Below are positions 35,735 through 44,325 of a DNA stretch of 64,000 nucleotides, in pieces; positions within the stretch are counted from its first letter, which is position 1; the number at the start of each line of letters is the position of its first letter. Both the position numbers and the translations under genes were made by a program. The DNA lies in the NCBI RefSeq assembly GCF_042429435.1, contig NZ_JBHMAF010000017.1. One strand, 5' to 3'. This DNA comes from Ectobacillus funiculus. GTDB lineage: Bacteria; Bacillota; Bacilli; Bacillales; Bacillaceae_G. The notes beneath the pieces were generated by a model. It had not been told where the DNA came from and did no database searches. It saw only the letters and a list, made by a program, of their open reading frames with translations.

Positions 35735-35748
35735 GTTCATATTTGAAC
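35735..35748. promoter_or_regulatory. Inverted repeat, likely MarR operator
   Basis: GTTCATATTTGAAC: GTTCA and TGAAC arms around 4 nt. It sits 19 bp before the marR start. Related TAGAAC/TTAGAAT motifs lie just upstream (35755-35775). Confidence 0.55.
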
Positions 35749-35989
35749 CATTCTAATAAAAACTGTTCTAAAAAGGATAATTAATCTAATGAATTAATTG
35801 TATATGTAACATCCAAAATATGCAAGAAAATAACGCTAGTTTGCTTATCTTCCCTTTCATTATTCTTGTAAGGATTCACTGCACAAACCGTGAAGATTAT
35901 ATGCTAAAAATCATTGTTGATGATATGTAACAATTAGCTTGCGAACCATATGTAACCATAGTTTATAATGAATGAAACGAATAAAAATA

Positions 35990-36270
35990 TAAAAGTGCTC
36001 AAGACAGAATCTGTTACGAGATAATAGGGAAGTTGGTGAAAATCCAACGCAGCCCCCGCTACTGTAAACGTTAAAGAAAACTCGCCAATTGGCAAGCCCT
36101 GCTCCCTGGGCGAAGACAGAGGCGCAGTTCTACTTACACTGTATTCCTAAAACTTCTGGCTACGTCGAATTCACTTCTAGCTAGAAATTTATACCTTCCC
36201 ACAGTGTGAAATAGCATTGCCCGAAAAGAAAGACAATCGGGTAGTTACGAAGCCAGGAGACCTGCTTTTA
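35990..36270 (+). promoter_or_regulatory. Cobalamin riboswitch, interrupted by the dispersed repeat
   Basis: Conserved core elements are in order: AGGGAAGTTGGTGAAAATCC, GCAGCCCCCGCTACTGTAAAC (36047-36068), then, after the repeat, GAAGCCAGGAGACCTGC (36249-36265). The B12-box is intact. Repeat copy 11 (36072-36210) lies right after the ACTGTAAACG stem, where peripheral helices vary in length. A TATAAT at 35964-35969 could be its -10. Target gene: bluB. Confidence 0.88.
36072..36210 (+). repeat. Dispersed repeat, copy 11, inside the riboswitch
   Basis: Full-length, from TAAAGAAAACTCGCC to ACAGTGTGAA, lying between the two conserved halves of the cobalamin aptamer. Confidence 0.92.
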
Positions 36271-36360
36271 TATACTAGTTCCAATTTCTTCGGTGGGAAG
36301 GAAAGGATTTCATACGTATATTGATAGAATCTCCCCATATTCTGTCAATATGCTTATTTG

Positions 36361-36391
36361 AAAACCTTAGCTTCAATGGTTAAGGTTTTTT
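36361..36391 (+). terminator. Riboswitch expression-platform terminator
   Basis: AAAACCTTA (36361-36369) pairs with TAAGGTTTT (36380-36388), then T. It lies between aptamer and bluB and would stop transcription when cobalamin binds. Confidence 0.8.
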
Positions 36392-36492
36392 GTATTACAT
36401 ACTCCTTTCACGCAAGAAGGGCATATCAGCTGCTATGAAGAAACTTATACCTTTCCGTACAAATACAAATAAGACTAGGTGGTGTTGAAGCT

Positions 36493-37134
36493 TTGTTTAC
36501 TCATGAAGAAAAAGATGCGATTTATAAAGTAATAGAAAAGAGAAGAGATATTAGAAGTTTTCTCCCTGACGCGGTGCCGCAGGAAGCAGTGGCACGTATA
36601 TTAGAAGCTGCGCATCATGCACCTTCGGTTGGATTTATGCAGCCTTGGAATTTTATTTTAATCCAATCAGATGAACTGAAAAATCGCTTAGCTTGGGCCG
36701 CAGATAAAGAAAGACGGGCACTCGCGATCCATTATGAACAAGATGAGCGGGCCGCAAAATTCCTTAATCTCAAAATTGAGGGCATGAAAGAGGCGCCTTT
36801 AACAATCTGCGTTACATGCGATCCTTCCCGGGGAGGTTCGCACGTACTAGGTCGTAATTCGATTCCTGAAACTGACATCATGTCAACCGCCTGTGCTATT
36901 CAAAACATGTGGTTAGCCGCTTGTGCTGAAGGGTTGGCGATGGGCTGGGTGAGCTTTTATAAAAAGTCGGATATTCGAGACATTTTAGAAATTCCTCCCC
37001 ATATTGATCCAATAGCTTTAGTTTCTATTGGATACACGGACACATATCCAACAGCTCCTATTTTAGAAACAGCGAACTGGGAGAAAAGGCGAGCATTAGA
37101 GAAGCTGATCTTTCATGAAAAATGGAGAAAGTAA
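36493..37134 (+). CDS. bluB: 5,6-dimethylbenzimidazole synthase BluB
   Basis: 213 aa from TTG 36493; AGGTGGTG lies 9 nt upstream. Nitroreductase-like fold with IEKRRDIRSFLPDAVPQEAVARILEAAHHAPSVGFMQPWNFILI, GMKEAPLTICVTCDPSRGG and CAIQNMWLAACAEGLAMGWVSFY, all typical of BluB. It breaks down reduced FMN with O2 to form the lower ligand of vitamin B12. The cobalamin riboswitch upstream agrees with the function. Its TAA stop is also the first three bases of repeat copy 12. No other B12 genes nearby. Confidence 0.93.
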   Translation: MFTHEEKDAIYKVIEKRRDIRSFLPDAVPQEAVARILEAAHHAPSVGFMQPWNFILIQSDELKNRLAWAADKERRALAIHYEQDERAAKFLNLKIEGMKEAPLTICVTCDPSRGGSHVLGRNSIPETDIMSTACAIQNMWLAACAEGLAMGWVSFYKKSDIRDILEIPPHIDPIALVSIGYTDTYPTAPILETANWEKRRALEKLIFHEKWRK

Positions 37135-37268
37135 AGAAAACTCTCCGACTGGCAAGCCCTGCTCCCTGGCAAAGACAGAGGCGTAGCCCTACTTATAGTT
37201 TCTCCCTAAAATTTCTCGCTACGTCGAGTTGGCTTCCGGCTAGAAATTTATACATTCTTAAATATGTA
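37132..37268 (+). repeat. Dispersed repeat, copy 12, starting at the bluB stop codon
   Basis: Begins TAAAGAAAACTCTCC where TAA is the bluB stop; ends TTAAATATGTAA. The first hairpin is weakened. Confidence 0.88.
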
Positions 37269-37280
37269 ATACAAAAGCAA

Positions 37281-37312
37281 AGCGGGTGTCTCAGCGTGGA
37301 GACACCCGTTTC
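37281..37312. terminator. Terminator between bluB and the DUF4870 gene
   Basis: CGGGTGTCTC pairs with GAGACACCCG, T-rich 3' flank. Confidence 0.8.
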
Positions 37313-37325
37313 TTTCTATTAATTA

Positions 37326-37634
37326 TTAGGCAAACAATGCACCAATAATCGGATAGCGGAATGGACGGTCATCCAGCGCACGGATAATGCCCATAATCGG
37401 AGCAATCAATGCCATCAGTCCAAACACGATAAGAAATGGTATGCCAATCAAAATCCAAGAAAAGAATATTGAAATGGAAATCAAGACACCCATAACAAGG
37501 TGAAAAATTACTGCCTGCAGCGATAAGCTTTTTACTTCTCGATTTGAGCTAAGAAAATATACGATAATAGGAACTAACACCGGTGCAAACCATGTGCTAG
37601 CATGAACAAGGATCTTAAGTCCCTTATGTTCCAT
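37326..37634 (-). CDS. DUF4870 domain membrane protein
   Basis: 102 aa: MEHKGLKILVHASTWFAPVLVPIIVYFLSS followed by FHLVMGVLISISIFFSWILIGIPFLIVFGLMALIAPIMGIIRAL. Three TM helices and the Tic20-like/DUF4870 pattern with a conserved start KILVHASTWFAP and a C-terminal FRYPIIG. Function unknown. AAAGGAG before ATG. Confidence 0.85.
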   Translation of the reverse strand: MEHKGLKILVHASTWFAPVLVPIIVYFLSSNREVKSLSLQAVIFHLVMGVLISISIFFSWILIGIPFLIVFGLMALIAPIMGIIRALDDRPFRYPIIGALFA

Positions 37635-37879
37635 TTGAGCTGAACTCCTTTTTAATTATATTTTGTTTTGCTATATTTTCATTATACAACAGTTCATAAC
37701 TCAAGTTCATAAGACCTAAGACTGATTTTTTATCAATCACCTTAGTAATTTTTCATACCAGCTTGGATAAACGCGAAAGTGGAAAAGATTATTCCTTTAA
37801 AAGTCGATGTATTTTAAGTATAATTTAATTGAATAGTCAAAAATGTATACATTTTATATTTCTTCTACAGGAGATAAAA

Positions 37880-39187
37880 ATGAAATATGATTTTGTAAAA
37901 TTAAATGAAATAATAGAGCTATCAAATGGTGGTCATATCCTATATGTTTATGAAGATACAGAAAGTTATGTAAACAATGCAGTGTCGTATATAGTTAGCG
38001 GTCTCGAGCAAGAACATCATCTATTGGTGGTAGATAATCGGGAACTATTACTACTTATTAATCAAAAACTGGAAAATATCCTTCCCGAAGAAAAGCTAGC
38101 CATGGTACATTACACAGATAACTTTGATTTTTATAAGATGCATGGAAATTTTGATGTGGAGAACATTGTAAATCATTTTAAACAAATATTAGAGCCTTTT
38201 TTCAAGAAAGGCATCTCTATCCGTACATGGGCACATGTTGATTGGACAGAACAAGATAATATAGCTTCCGTTCTTAAAGAATTTGAAGATCGGGCAGATT
38301 ATTGTGTAAAAGATACAGGACTCGTTTCTGTTTGTGCTTATCACGCTCATACGCTAACTGTTCCTCTTCAAATGAATTTAATGCGCAGTCACGAATATTT
38401 CATGACAGACAAAGAACTTACACGTTCCTGCCTGTATAGAAATACGAAAAAAACAGTAATTTTTCCTTCGCTGTCTGTTCAAACGAAAATGCAATCAGAA
38501 ATGGACCTGTATAAGCAAAAACTAGATTTTGTGCATGTTGTATCCCACGAGGTGAGGAATCCTCTTACTGTGATTAAAGCATATTGCTCTATCATGTTGG
38601 ATCAGAGTTTGAACTCCAATGAAGAGAACCTCAGTAAAATTAAAGAAATAAGAGATTATGTCGATGTAATTGATAATGAAATGAACCATATTATTCATAC
38701 AGAACAAATGCTATCCAATGATTTGCTTTGGAAGAAAGAACTTGTTGAGCCCTTACCTGTGATTCGAGACGTCATTGAATTTATGACCATTAAAGCACGT
38801 ACGCAAAATCTAGAGCTTCAACATACGCTCGACTTGCAAGGTGACGAAAAGATGTATACAAATAAGATTGGTTTAAAGCTAATTTTATCAAACCTCTTAA
38901 GCAATGCCATTAAATATAGTTATGAACAATCCATCGTTACACTTTCCGTTGTAGCCGCTCATGATAAAATTGTCATCAAAGTGAAGGATCACGGAATAGG
39001 AATGACTGAAGAACAAACAAGGACATTATTTAAAAAATATGGGAAATTCAATCTTCATAAAAGCGGTTTGGGAATAGGCCTGTATATGGTAAAGGAACTT
39101 ATCGACCATTTTGAAGGATTCATCCGAATAGATAGCCAGCTTGGTGCAGGAACAGAGGCTATAGTAGAATTACCGTTAAAGCAATAA
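37880..39187 (+). CDS. MEDS-domain sensor histidine kinase
   Basis: 435 aa from ATG 37880 (AGGAGAT upstream). Residues 1 to about 190 resemble the MEDS/DcmR sensory domain (NGGHILYVYEDTESYVNNAVSYIVSGLEQEHHLLVVDN... SVCAYHAHTLTVPLQMNLMRSHEYFMTD). Then HisKA with His223 in VVSHEVRNPLTV, and HATPase_c with LLSNAIKYSYE, DHGIGM and GLGIGLYMVKELI. Cytosolic, no TM helix. Orphan: no response regulator adjacent. MEDS domains are known in sensing of one-carbon compounds or redox signals; the ligand is unknown here. Confidence 0.88.
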   Translation: MKYDFVKLNEIIELSNGGHILYVYEDTESYVNNAVSYIVSGLEQEHHLLVVDNRELLLLINQKLENILPEEKLAMVHYTDNFDFYKMHGNFDVENIVNHFKQILEPFFKKGISIRTWAHVDWTEQDNIASVLKEFEDRADYCVKDTGLVSVCAYHAHTLTVPLQMNLMRSHEYFMTDKELTRSCLYRNTKKTVIFPSLSVQTKMQSEMDLYKQKLDFVHVVSHEVRNPLTVIKAYCSIMLDQSLNSNEENLSKIKEIRDYVDVIDNEMNHIIHTEQMLSNDLLWKKELVEPLPVIRDVIEFMTIKARTQNLELQHTLDLQGDEKMYTNKIGLKLILSNLLSNAIKYSYEQSIVTLSVVAAHDKIVIKVKDHGIGMTEEQTRTLFKKYGKFNLHKSGLGIGLYMVKELIDHFEGFIRIDSQLGAGTEAIVELPLKQ

Positions 39188-39193
39188 TATCAA

Positions 39194-39232
39194 AACAGGC
39201 TGTAGAGCAGCTTGCTCCACAGCCTGTTTTAT
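39194..39232 (+). terminator. Terminator after the MEDS kinase
   Basis: AACAGGCTGT pairs with ACAGCCTGTT, then TTA. Confidence 0.8.
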
Positions 39233-39336
39233 ACTGTAGGAAAGTATAAATTTCCAACTAGAAGTGATTCGACGTAGCCGGAAATTTTAGGAATACAGTG
39301 TAAGTAGAGCTACGCCAATCAGCGAGTTTTCTTTAT
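39229..39336 (-). repeat. Dispersed repeat, copy 13 (reverse orientation, shortened)
   Basis: Reverse-complement copy starting TTATACTGTAGGAAAG and ending in GAGTTTTCTTTATA; the GCCCTG..GGGCGAAGACAGAG segment is deleted. One of only two copies in this orientation. Confidence 0.88.
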
Positions 39337-39344
39337 AACAAACA

Positions 39345-40139
39345 TTATTCTTCATCCACTAAAGCCTCTACTCCAAAATGATCAGAGACGACCGGTCGAT
39401 TTACATCGTTAAAAATCACTTGTGAGTAGGCTACTTGGCAAGGCTGATTCGTCAAAATCAAATCAATTCGCAAATCTTGCTTATTTTGATCCCAGCCGGC
39501 AATCTTTCCTTGCACCGTTATACCGCTATCCTTTTCCTTCGCAAGGCTATAAATATCATACAAGCCGTGCTGTATAAGATATTCATATCCCTCACCCTTC
39601 AAGTCGGCATGATTATTAAAATCACCCATCAGGAAAAATCGCTCTTCCCCCTGCACATGCTCAAGGAGAGATTTTGCTTGATGCACAAATGGTTCTTCCT
39701 CATCATGCCACCAGCCAAGATGACAGGAGTAGAAGGAAACCAGCTCCTCCTTATAACGTATGCTTGCGCCAACAATCTTTCTTGTTTTCCACTTCATAAT
39801 ATCCTGACTGTGTGAAACGAAAAACGAACGCTTTCCTTCGATTGGATGCTTTGAGAGAATCGCAAGCCCTTCTTCATATGCCCCATAGCTAAAGTGAGAA
39901 AGATCCCATACATACTCGTAATCAGTAACACCAAGCCTTTGCAGTGCTTCCAGTAAAACAATAATATAATTACCGCTTTTGACGTTTTCTCGTATCACCT
40001 GTCCATCAGTAGGCTGGCTTACTTCCTGTAACGCAATCACATCATAAGCGTTTTCTTGAATAGCCTTCGCGAGAGTGTCAATTTTTCCAAGCTGATTCTC
40101 TTCCCGCCATGCATGGCAGTTTAATGTTAATAATTTCAT
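39345..40139 (-). CDS. Endonuclease/exonuclease/phosphatase family protein
   Basis: 264 aa. EEP motifs: MKLLTLNCHAW, DVIALQEVSQP (catalytic Glu), FYSCHLGWW, FFLMGDFNNHAD and PVVSDHFGVEALV (Asp-His). These Mg-dependent enzymes cleave phosphoester bonds. It lies 3 bp after the PTS EIICB gene and is surely co-transcribed, so a sugar-phosphate or phospholipid target is as plausible as DNA. TAGGAG site before ATG. No signal peptide. Confidence 0.88.
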   Translation of the reverse strand: MKLLTLNCHAWREENQLGKIDTLAKAIQENAYDVIALQEVSQPTDGQVIRENVKSGNYIIVLLEALQRLGVTDYEYVWDLSHFSYGAYEEGLAILSKHPIEGKRSFFVSHSQDIMKWKTRKIVGASIRYKEELVSFYSCHLGWWHDEEEPFVHQAKSLLEHVQGEERFFLMGDFNNHADLKGEGYEYLIQHGLYDIYSLAKEKDSGITVQGKIAGWDQNKQDLRIDLILTNQPCQVAYSQVIFNDVNRPVVSDHFGVEALVDEE

Positions 40140-40142
40140 TCT

Positions 40143-41789
40143 TTACGCTCCTAATCGGTCTTGAATGTCAGATTTTAATACATCCGCCTTCGGTCCGTAG
40201 ATGGCCTGTACCCCCTTATCCTTCAAGATAAGCCCCAGTGCACCGTTTTGCTTCCACTGTTGCTCGGCGGCAACGCTATCAATATTTTTTACAGTTACAC
40301 GTAAACGAGTCATACAAGCATCTACATCTTCAATATTTTCTTTTCCGCCAAGCAAACCAATAATTGTGGCAGCAAGGGAATCATCCCCAGTATTCTCAGC
40401 TTGGCTGCCTTGTGTTGCTGCACTTGTCTCTTCCTCGATATAGTTTCCTGCACGGCCAGGAGTTGCATAGTTGAATTTCTTAATGAGGAAGTTTGCTACA
40501 AAAAAGTTTAACGCAAAGAATACTGCACAAGCAATTAAAAAGTTAACCAAATCCAACCATAAGCCGGCCTTAATGCTCATTGGTGTACGTGTTAGCAGCT
40601 CAATAAATCCAAAGGAGTGAATACGAATATGAATCAAATCGACAACTGCAAATGCAAGCCCTGTCATAATTGCATACACAACATATAAAACAGGAGCGAC
40701 AAACATAAACATAAACTCAATCGGCTCTGTTACACCTGTTAAGAATACTGCCAATCCCGCAGAAAGAAACATTGATTTATATTTCGACCGCTTTTCCTTA
40801 TCAACATTTAGATACATCGCTAACGCAATCGCCGGCAGCGCTACAGTTGAAAGAATCATTTGTCCTACTTTAAAACGTGCTGGTGTCACATCATGCAATA
40901 ATTGTTTGTAGCCCTCTGTATCCCCTGCTGCAAGCAAGTTATTTAAATCCGCAACCCAAGCAAGCCATAATGGGTCTTGCCCCGATACAATGCTTCCTGC
41001 ATTAGACCCAGTTAAAATTTTATATGTGCCGCCTAGGTCTGTGTAGTTCATTGGAATCGTTAACATATGATGCAAACCAAACGGCAATAATAGACGCTCT
41101 AGCGTACCGTAAATAAACGGAGCAATAAATGGTGCCGAACTGCGGGATGATGCAATCCAGTTCCCAAAATCATTTAAAATCCCTTGAATAAATGGCCATA
41201 CGATAGATAATAAGAGAGCTGCTACAACAGAGCCGCCAATTACAACAAACGGTACAAAGCGCTTACCGTTAAAGAAAGAAAGAGACTGCGGTAATTTATC
41301 AAAGTTATAATACTTATTGAATAAGCTTGCTCCTAAGAAACCGGAAATAATCCCTACGAATACCCCCATATTTAATGCTGGCGCCCCAAGGACAGATGTG
41401 AAATAATCCTTTACTACTAATTCAGTTCCAAACAAAGAGGTAACTGTTGCATCAGGATTTGCTAACATCTCATTGTTCACCGAAAAAATAGCCCCTGTAA
41501 TACGATTGATGAGGATAAAAGCAATCAACCCGGCAAACGCACCACCTGCACGTTCCTTTGCCCAAGATCCCCCAATTGCAACAGCAAATAAGATATGCAA
41601 GTTCCCAATTAAACCCCAACCAATGTCCTCGACCACATGTGCAATCGATTCCACAATAGCCATGTCGCCACCCATCATACCAATTAACTTACCAATTGAA
41701 ACCATCAACCCGGCAGCTGGCATCACTGCTACTACTACAATTAAAGCCTTTCCAAATTTCTGCCAGAAATCAAACGAAGCAAGTTTCAT
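40143..41789 (-). CDS. PTS alpha-glucoside transporter EIICB (MalP/GlvC-like)
   Basis: 548 aa. Glucose-superfamily EIIC domain (about 1-430: FGKALIVVVAVMPAAGLMVSIGKLIGM, LLLPFGLHHMLTIPMNYTDLGGTY, FLTGVTEPIEFMFMFVAP), linker, then EIIB domain with the phosphorylated Cys in IEDVDACMTRLRVTVKN. No EIIA domain, so it relies on a separate EIIA such as that of glucose PTS. It imports and phosphorylates an alpha-glucoside or maltose-like sugar for the divergent malL enzyme. Operators at 41868 and 42103. Confidence 0.92.
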   Translation of the reverse strand: MKLASFDFWQKFGKALIVVVAVMPAAGLMVSIGKLIGMMGGDMAIVESIAHVVEDIGWGLIGNLHILFAVAIGGSWAKERAGGAFAGLIAFILINRITGAIFSVNNEMLANPDATVTSLFGTELVVKDYFTSVLGAPALNMGVFVGIISGFLGASLFNKYYNFDKLPQSLSFFNGKRFVPFVVIGGSVVAALLLSIVWPFIQGILNDFGNWIASSRSSAPFIAPFIYGTLERLLLPFGLHHMLTIPMNYTDLGGTYKILTGSNAGSIVSGQDPLWLAWVADLNNLLAAGDTEGYKQLLHDVTPARFKVGQMILSTVALPAIALAMYLNVDKEKRSKYKSMFLSAGLAVFLTGVTEPIEFMFMFVAPVLYVVYAIMTGLAFAVVDLIHIRIHSFGFIELLTRTPMSIKAGLWLDLVNFLIACAVFFALNFFVANFLIKKFNYATPGRAGNYIEEETSAATQGSQAENTGDDSLAATIIGLLGGKENIEDVDACMTRLRVTVKNIDSVAAEQQWKQNGALGLILKDKGVQAIYGPKADVLKSDIQDRLGA

Positions 41790-41867
41790 TTTCTACTAAC
41801 CCCCAACTTTAGAAATCTCCTAAAACATTCTTTACAAGAAACCATAAAACAACAGTCCTTCCCAATG

Positions 41868-41879
41868 GCAAACGGTTGC
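41868..41879. promoter_or_regulatory. LacI-type operator O1 (GCAAACGGTTGC)
   Basis: GCAAACGGTTGC, near-palindromic, 79 bp before the PTS gene. Identical to the site at 42103-42114; spacing 235 bp allows DNA looping by a LacI/MalR-type repressor. Confidence 0.8.
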
Positions 41880-42102
41880 ATGGATGTATTGTAATAAAAG
41901 TCGTATCATAAATCAACCCTATATCTATTTTTTTATTCCATAATTTTGAATCCTATCAAAATACAAAAAAGCTGGAAAGGAACTTAAACACTTGCTGCGT
42001 ATCAACGTTTACTGCTACTTATTTCCCCTTCTTTTTGCAGAAAAAAATTTCACTATACATCAAAAAACGTAAGCATCTTATTTAGAAAAAAATATTTTTA
42101 GC

Positions 42103-42114
42103 GCAAACGGTTGC
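42103..42114. promoter_or_regulatory. LacI-type operator O2 (GCAAACGGTTGC) at the malL promoter
   Basis: Same 12-mer as O1. It overlaps the likely -35 (TTGCCA 42111-42116) of malL, with a GATAAT/TAATCT -10 about 17 bp downstream. The repressor gene is not in the window. Confidence 0.8.
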
Positions 42115-42171
42115 CATCTATTTCGTAAATATGATAATCTGTGTGGTATATAGAGGGGGAGGACATTTTTT

Positions 42172-43839
42172 ATGCAAAAAAAATGGTGGAAAGAAGCAGT
42201 AGCTTATCAGATTTATCCGCGCAGCTTTATGGATAGCAACGGAGACGGAATTGGTGATCTGCAAGGAATCATTTCTAAATTAGATTATCTGCAGGACTTG
42301 GGAATCGATGTGATTTGGATTTGTCCAATCTATAAATCTCCAAATGAAGATAATGGATACGACATTTCAGATTATCAAGATATTATGGATGAGTTTGGAA
42401 CTATGAAGGATTTTGATCAGCTATTGGAAGAAGCTCATCAACGAGGAATGAAGATTATTATGGATCTTGTTATCAATCATACCTCAGCCGATCACCCATG
42501 GTTTGTCGAATCTCGTTCTAGCAAGGATAACCCAAAACGGGACTATTACATCTGGGCAGATCCGAAAGAGGATGGCACGGAGCCCAATAACTGGGAAAGT
42601 ATTTTCAGCGGTTCCGCTTGGGAATACGATGAACAAACAGCGCAGTACTATATGCATATTTTCGCAACAAGGCAGCCCGATTTAAACTGGGAAAACCCTA
42701 AAGTTCGCCAAGACTTGTATGCAATGGTCAATTGGTGGCTTGATAAAGGAATTGACGGCTTCCGTATCGATGCCATTTCCCATATTAAAAAAGTACCAGG
42801 ATTCCCTGACCTGCCAAATCCAGAGAAGCAGCGCTATGTGCCTTCCTTAGACGGTCATATGAATCGTGAAGGTATTCATGTATTTTTAGAAGAGCTAAAG
42901 CAAGAAACATTTGATAAATATGATATTATGACTGTTGGTGAAGCCAATGGCGTCACACCGGCGGATGCCCACCTATGGGTAGGAGAAGAGCATGGAAAAT
43001 TTAATATGGTATTCCAATTTGAGCATTTAGAGCTATGGGGCAGAAGTATCGAAAATACAATCAATCTTCCAGCGTTAAAGCAAACGTTTACCACATGGCA
43101 AAAAGGGCTTGAAGGTATCGGCTGGAACGCGTTATTCCTCGAAAATCACGACCAGCCTCGCTCTGTCTCCACATGGGGAAATGATACAGCGTATTGGGAC
43201 CAATCATCCAAAGCTCTTGCAACGATGTATTTCTTGATGCAAGGAACACCTTTTATTTATCAAGGACAGGAAATTGGCATGACAAATGTCCAATTTCATT
43301 CAATCGAGGATTATAATGATGTTGCAATCAAAAACTTATATAAATTTGAATTAGAAAACGGAAAAACGCATGATGAAGTAATGGAAATTATTTGGAAGCG
43401 CGGGCGTGATAATTCAAGAACACCAATGCAATGGAACGCTGAGCCAAATGGCGGATTTACTACAGGAACTCCATGGCTCAAGGTAAACCCAAATTATCAG
43501 GAAATTAATGTACAAAGTGCACTTGAGAATCCCGCATCCATTTATCATTATTACAAAAACCTGATTCAATTGCGCAAAAACAATCCAGCCCTTATATATG
43601 GCACCTATGATGTGCTACTAGAGGAAGACACACAAATTTATGCCTATACAAGAACATGGAAAAATGAAACGATACTCATCCTTACAAATATTTCTGATCA
43701 AGAGGCATGCTTTATCTTGCCTGCCAATGTAGCATATACATCAGCCGAGCTATTAATGAGCAACCATGATACAGAAAATACGGATATTCAAAATGTATTG
43801 TTGCAGCCTTATGAAGCTAGGGTTTATAGACTAATATAA
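42172..43839 (+). CDS. malL: Alpha-glucosidase / oligo-1,6-glucosidase (GH13)
   Basis: 555 aa. GH13 regions: MDLVINHTS (I), DGFRIDAISHI (II, nucleophile Asp), TVGEANGV (III, acid/base Glu), FLENHDQPR (IV). Start KKWWKEAVAYQIYPRSFMDSNGDGIGDLQGI is typical of MalL/oligo-1,6-glucosidases, cytoplasmic enzymes that hydrolyse isomaltose, sucrose or maltose-like sugars. GGGGGAGG site. Divergent from its PTS partner and under the same operators; its terminator now lies 312 bp away behind two repeats. Confidence 0.95.
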   Translation: MQKKWWKEAVAYQIYPRSFMDSNGDGIGDLQGIISKLDYLQDLGIDVIWICPIYKSPNEDNGYDISDYQDIMDEFGTMKDFDQLLEEAHQRGMKIIMDLVINHTSADHPWFVESRSSKDNPKRDYYIWADPKEDGTEPNNWESIFSGSAWEYDEQTAQYYMHIFATRQPDLNWENPKVRQDLYAMVNWWLDKGIDGFRIDAISHIKKVPGFPDLPNPEKQRYVPSLDGHMNREGIHVFLEELKQETFDKYDIMTVGEANGVTPADAHLWVGEEHGKFNMVFQFEHLELWGRSIENTINLPALKQTFTTWQKGLEGIGWNALFLENHDQPRSVSTWGNDTAYWDQSSKALATMYFLMQGTPFIYQGQEIGMTNVQFHSIEDYNDVAIKNLYKFELENGKTHDEVMEIIWKRGRDNSRTPMQWNAEPNGGFTTGTPWLKVNPNYQEINVQSALENPASIYHYYKNLIQLRKNNPALIYGTYDVLLEEDTQIYAYTRTWKNETILILTNISDQEACFILPANVAYTSAELLMSNHDTENTDIQNVLLQPYEARVYRLI

Positions 43840-43873
43840 GAATCACATACATGAATGACCGAGCAAGATTTTT

Positions 43874-44010
43874 TAAAGAAAACTCGCCGATTGGCGAGCC
43901 CTGTTCTTGGGCGAAGACAGAGGCGTAGTTGCACTTATACTTTGTTCCTAAAATTTCTGACTACGTCGAATAGTCTTCCTGCTAGAAATTTATATTTTCT
44001 TAAAGTGTAA
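43874..44010 (+). repeat. Dispersed repeat, copy 14
   Basis: Full-length with perfect CTCGCCGATTGGCGAG hairpin; tandem with copy 15, sharing TAA. Confidence 0.92.
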
Positions 44011-44144
44011 AGAAAACTCGCCGATTGGCGAGCCCTGCTCTTGGGCGAAGACAGAGGCGAAGCCCTACTTATACTTTGTTCCTAAAATTTCTGACTACGT
44101 CGAATGATCTCCTAGCTAGAAATTTATACTTTCCTACGATGTAA
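44008..44144 (+). repeat. Dispersed repeat, copy 15
   Basis: Full-length; close to copy 14, which suggests a recent local duplication. Confidence 0.92.
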
Positions 44145-44150
44145 AATAAG

Positions 44151-44194
44151 GACCAAAAGCCAACATGTAACCTACAGTGTTGGCTTTTGGTCTC
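44151..44194 (+). terminator. Strong terminator, probably of malL
   Basis: GACCAAAAGCCAAC (44151-44164) is complementary to GTTGGCTTTTGGTC (44179-44192). The two repeats lie between it and malL. The rest up to 44325 holds nothing clear. Confidence 0.8.
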
Positions 44195-44325
44195 TGAAAA
44201 CAGATCGTATAGAAATTATGATGATAACAATGTACGATTTACCACGGAAAGCTATTTTTGCATTTTATAGAGGCAGTTACGCGCGAAGGCCAGGCACACA
44301 TCTTGACTAAACAAGAAGAACATGC

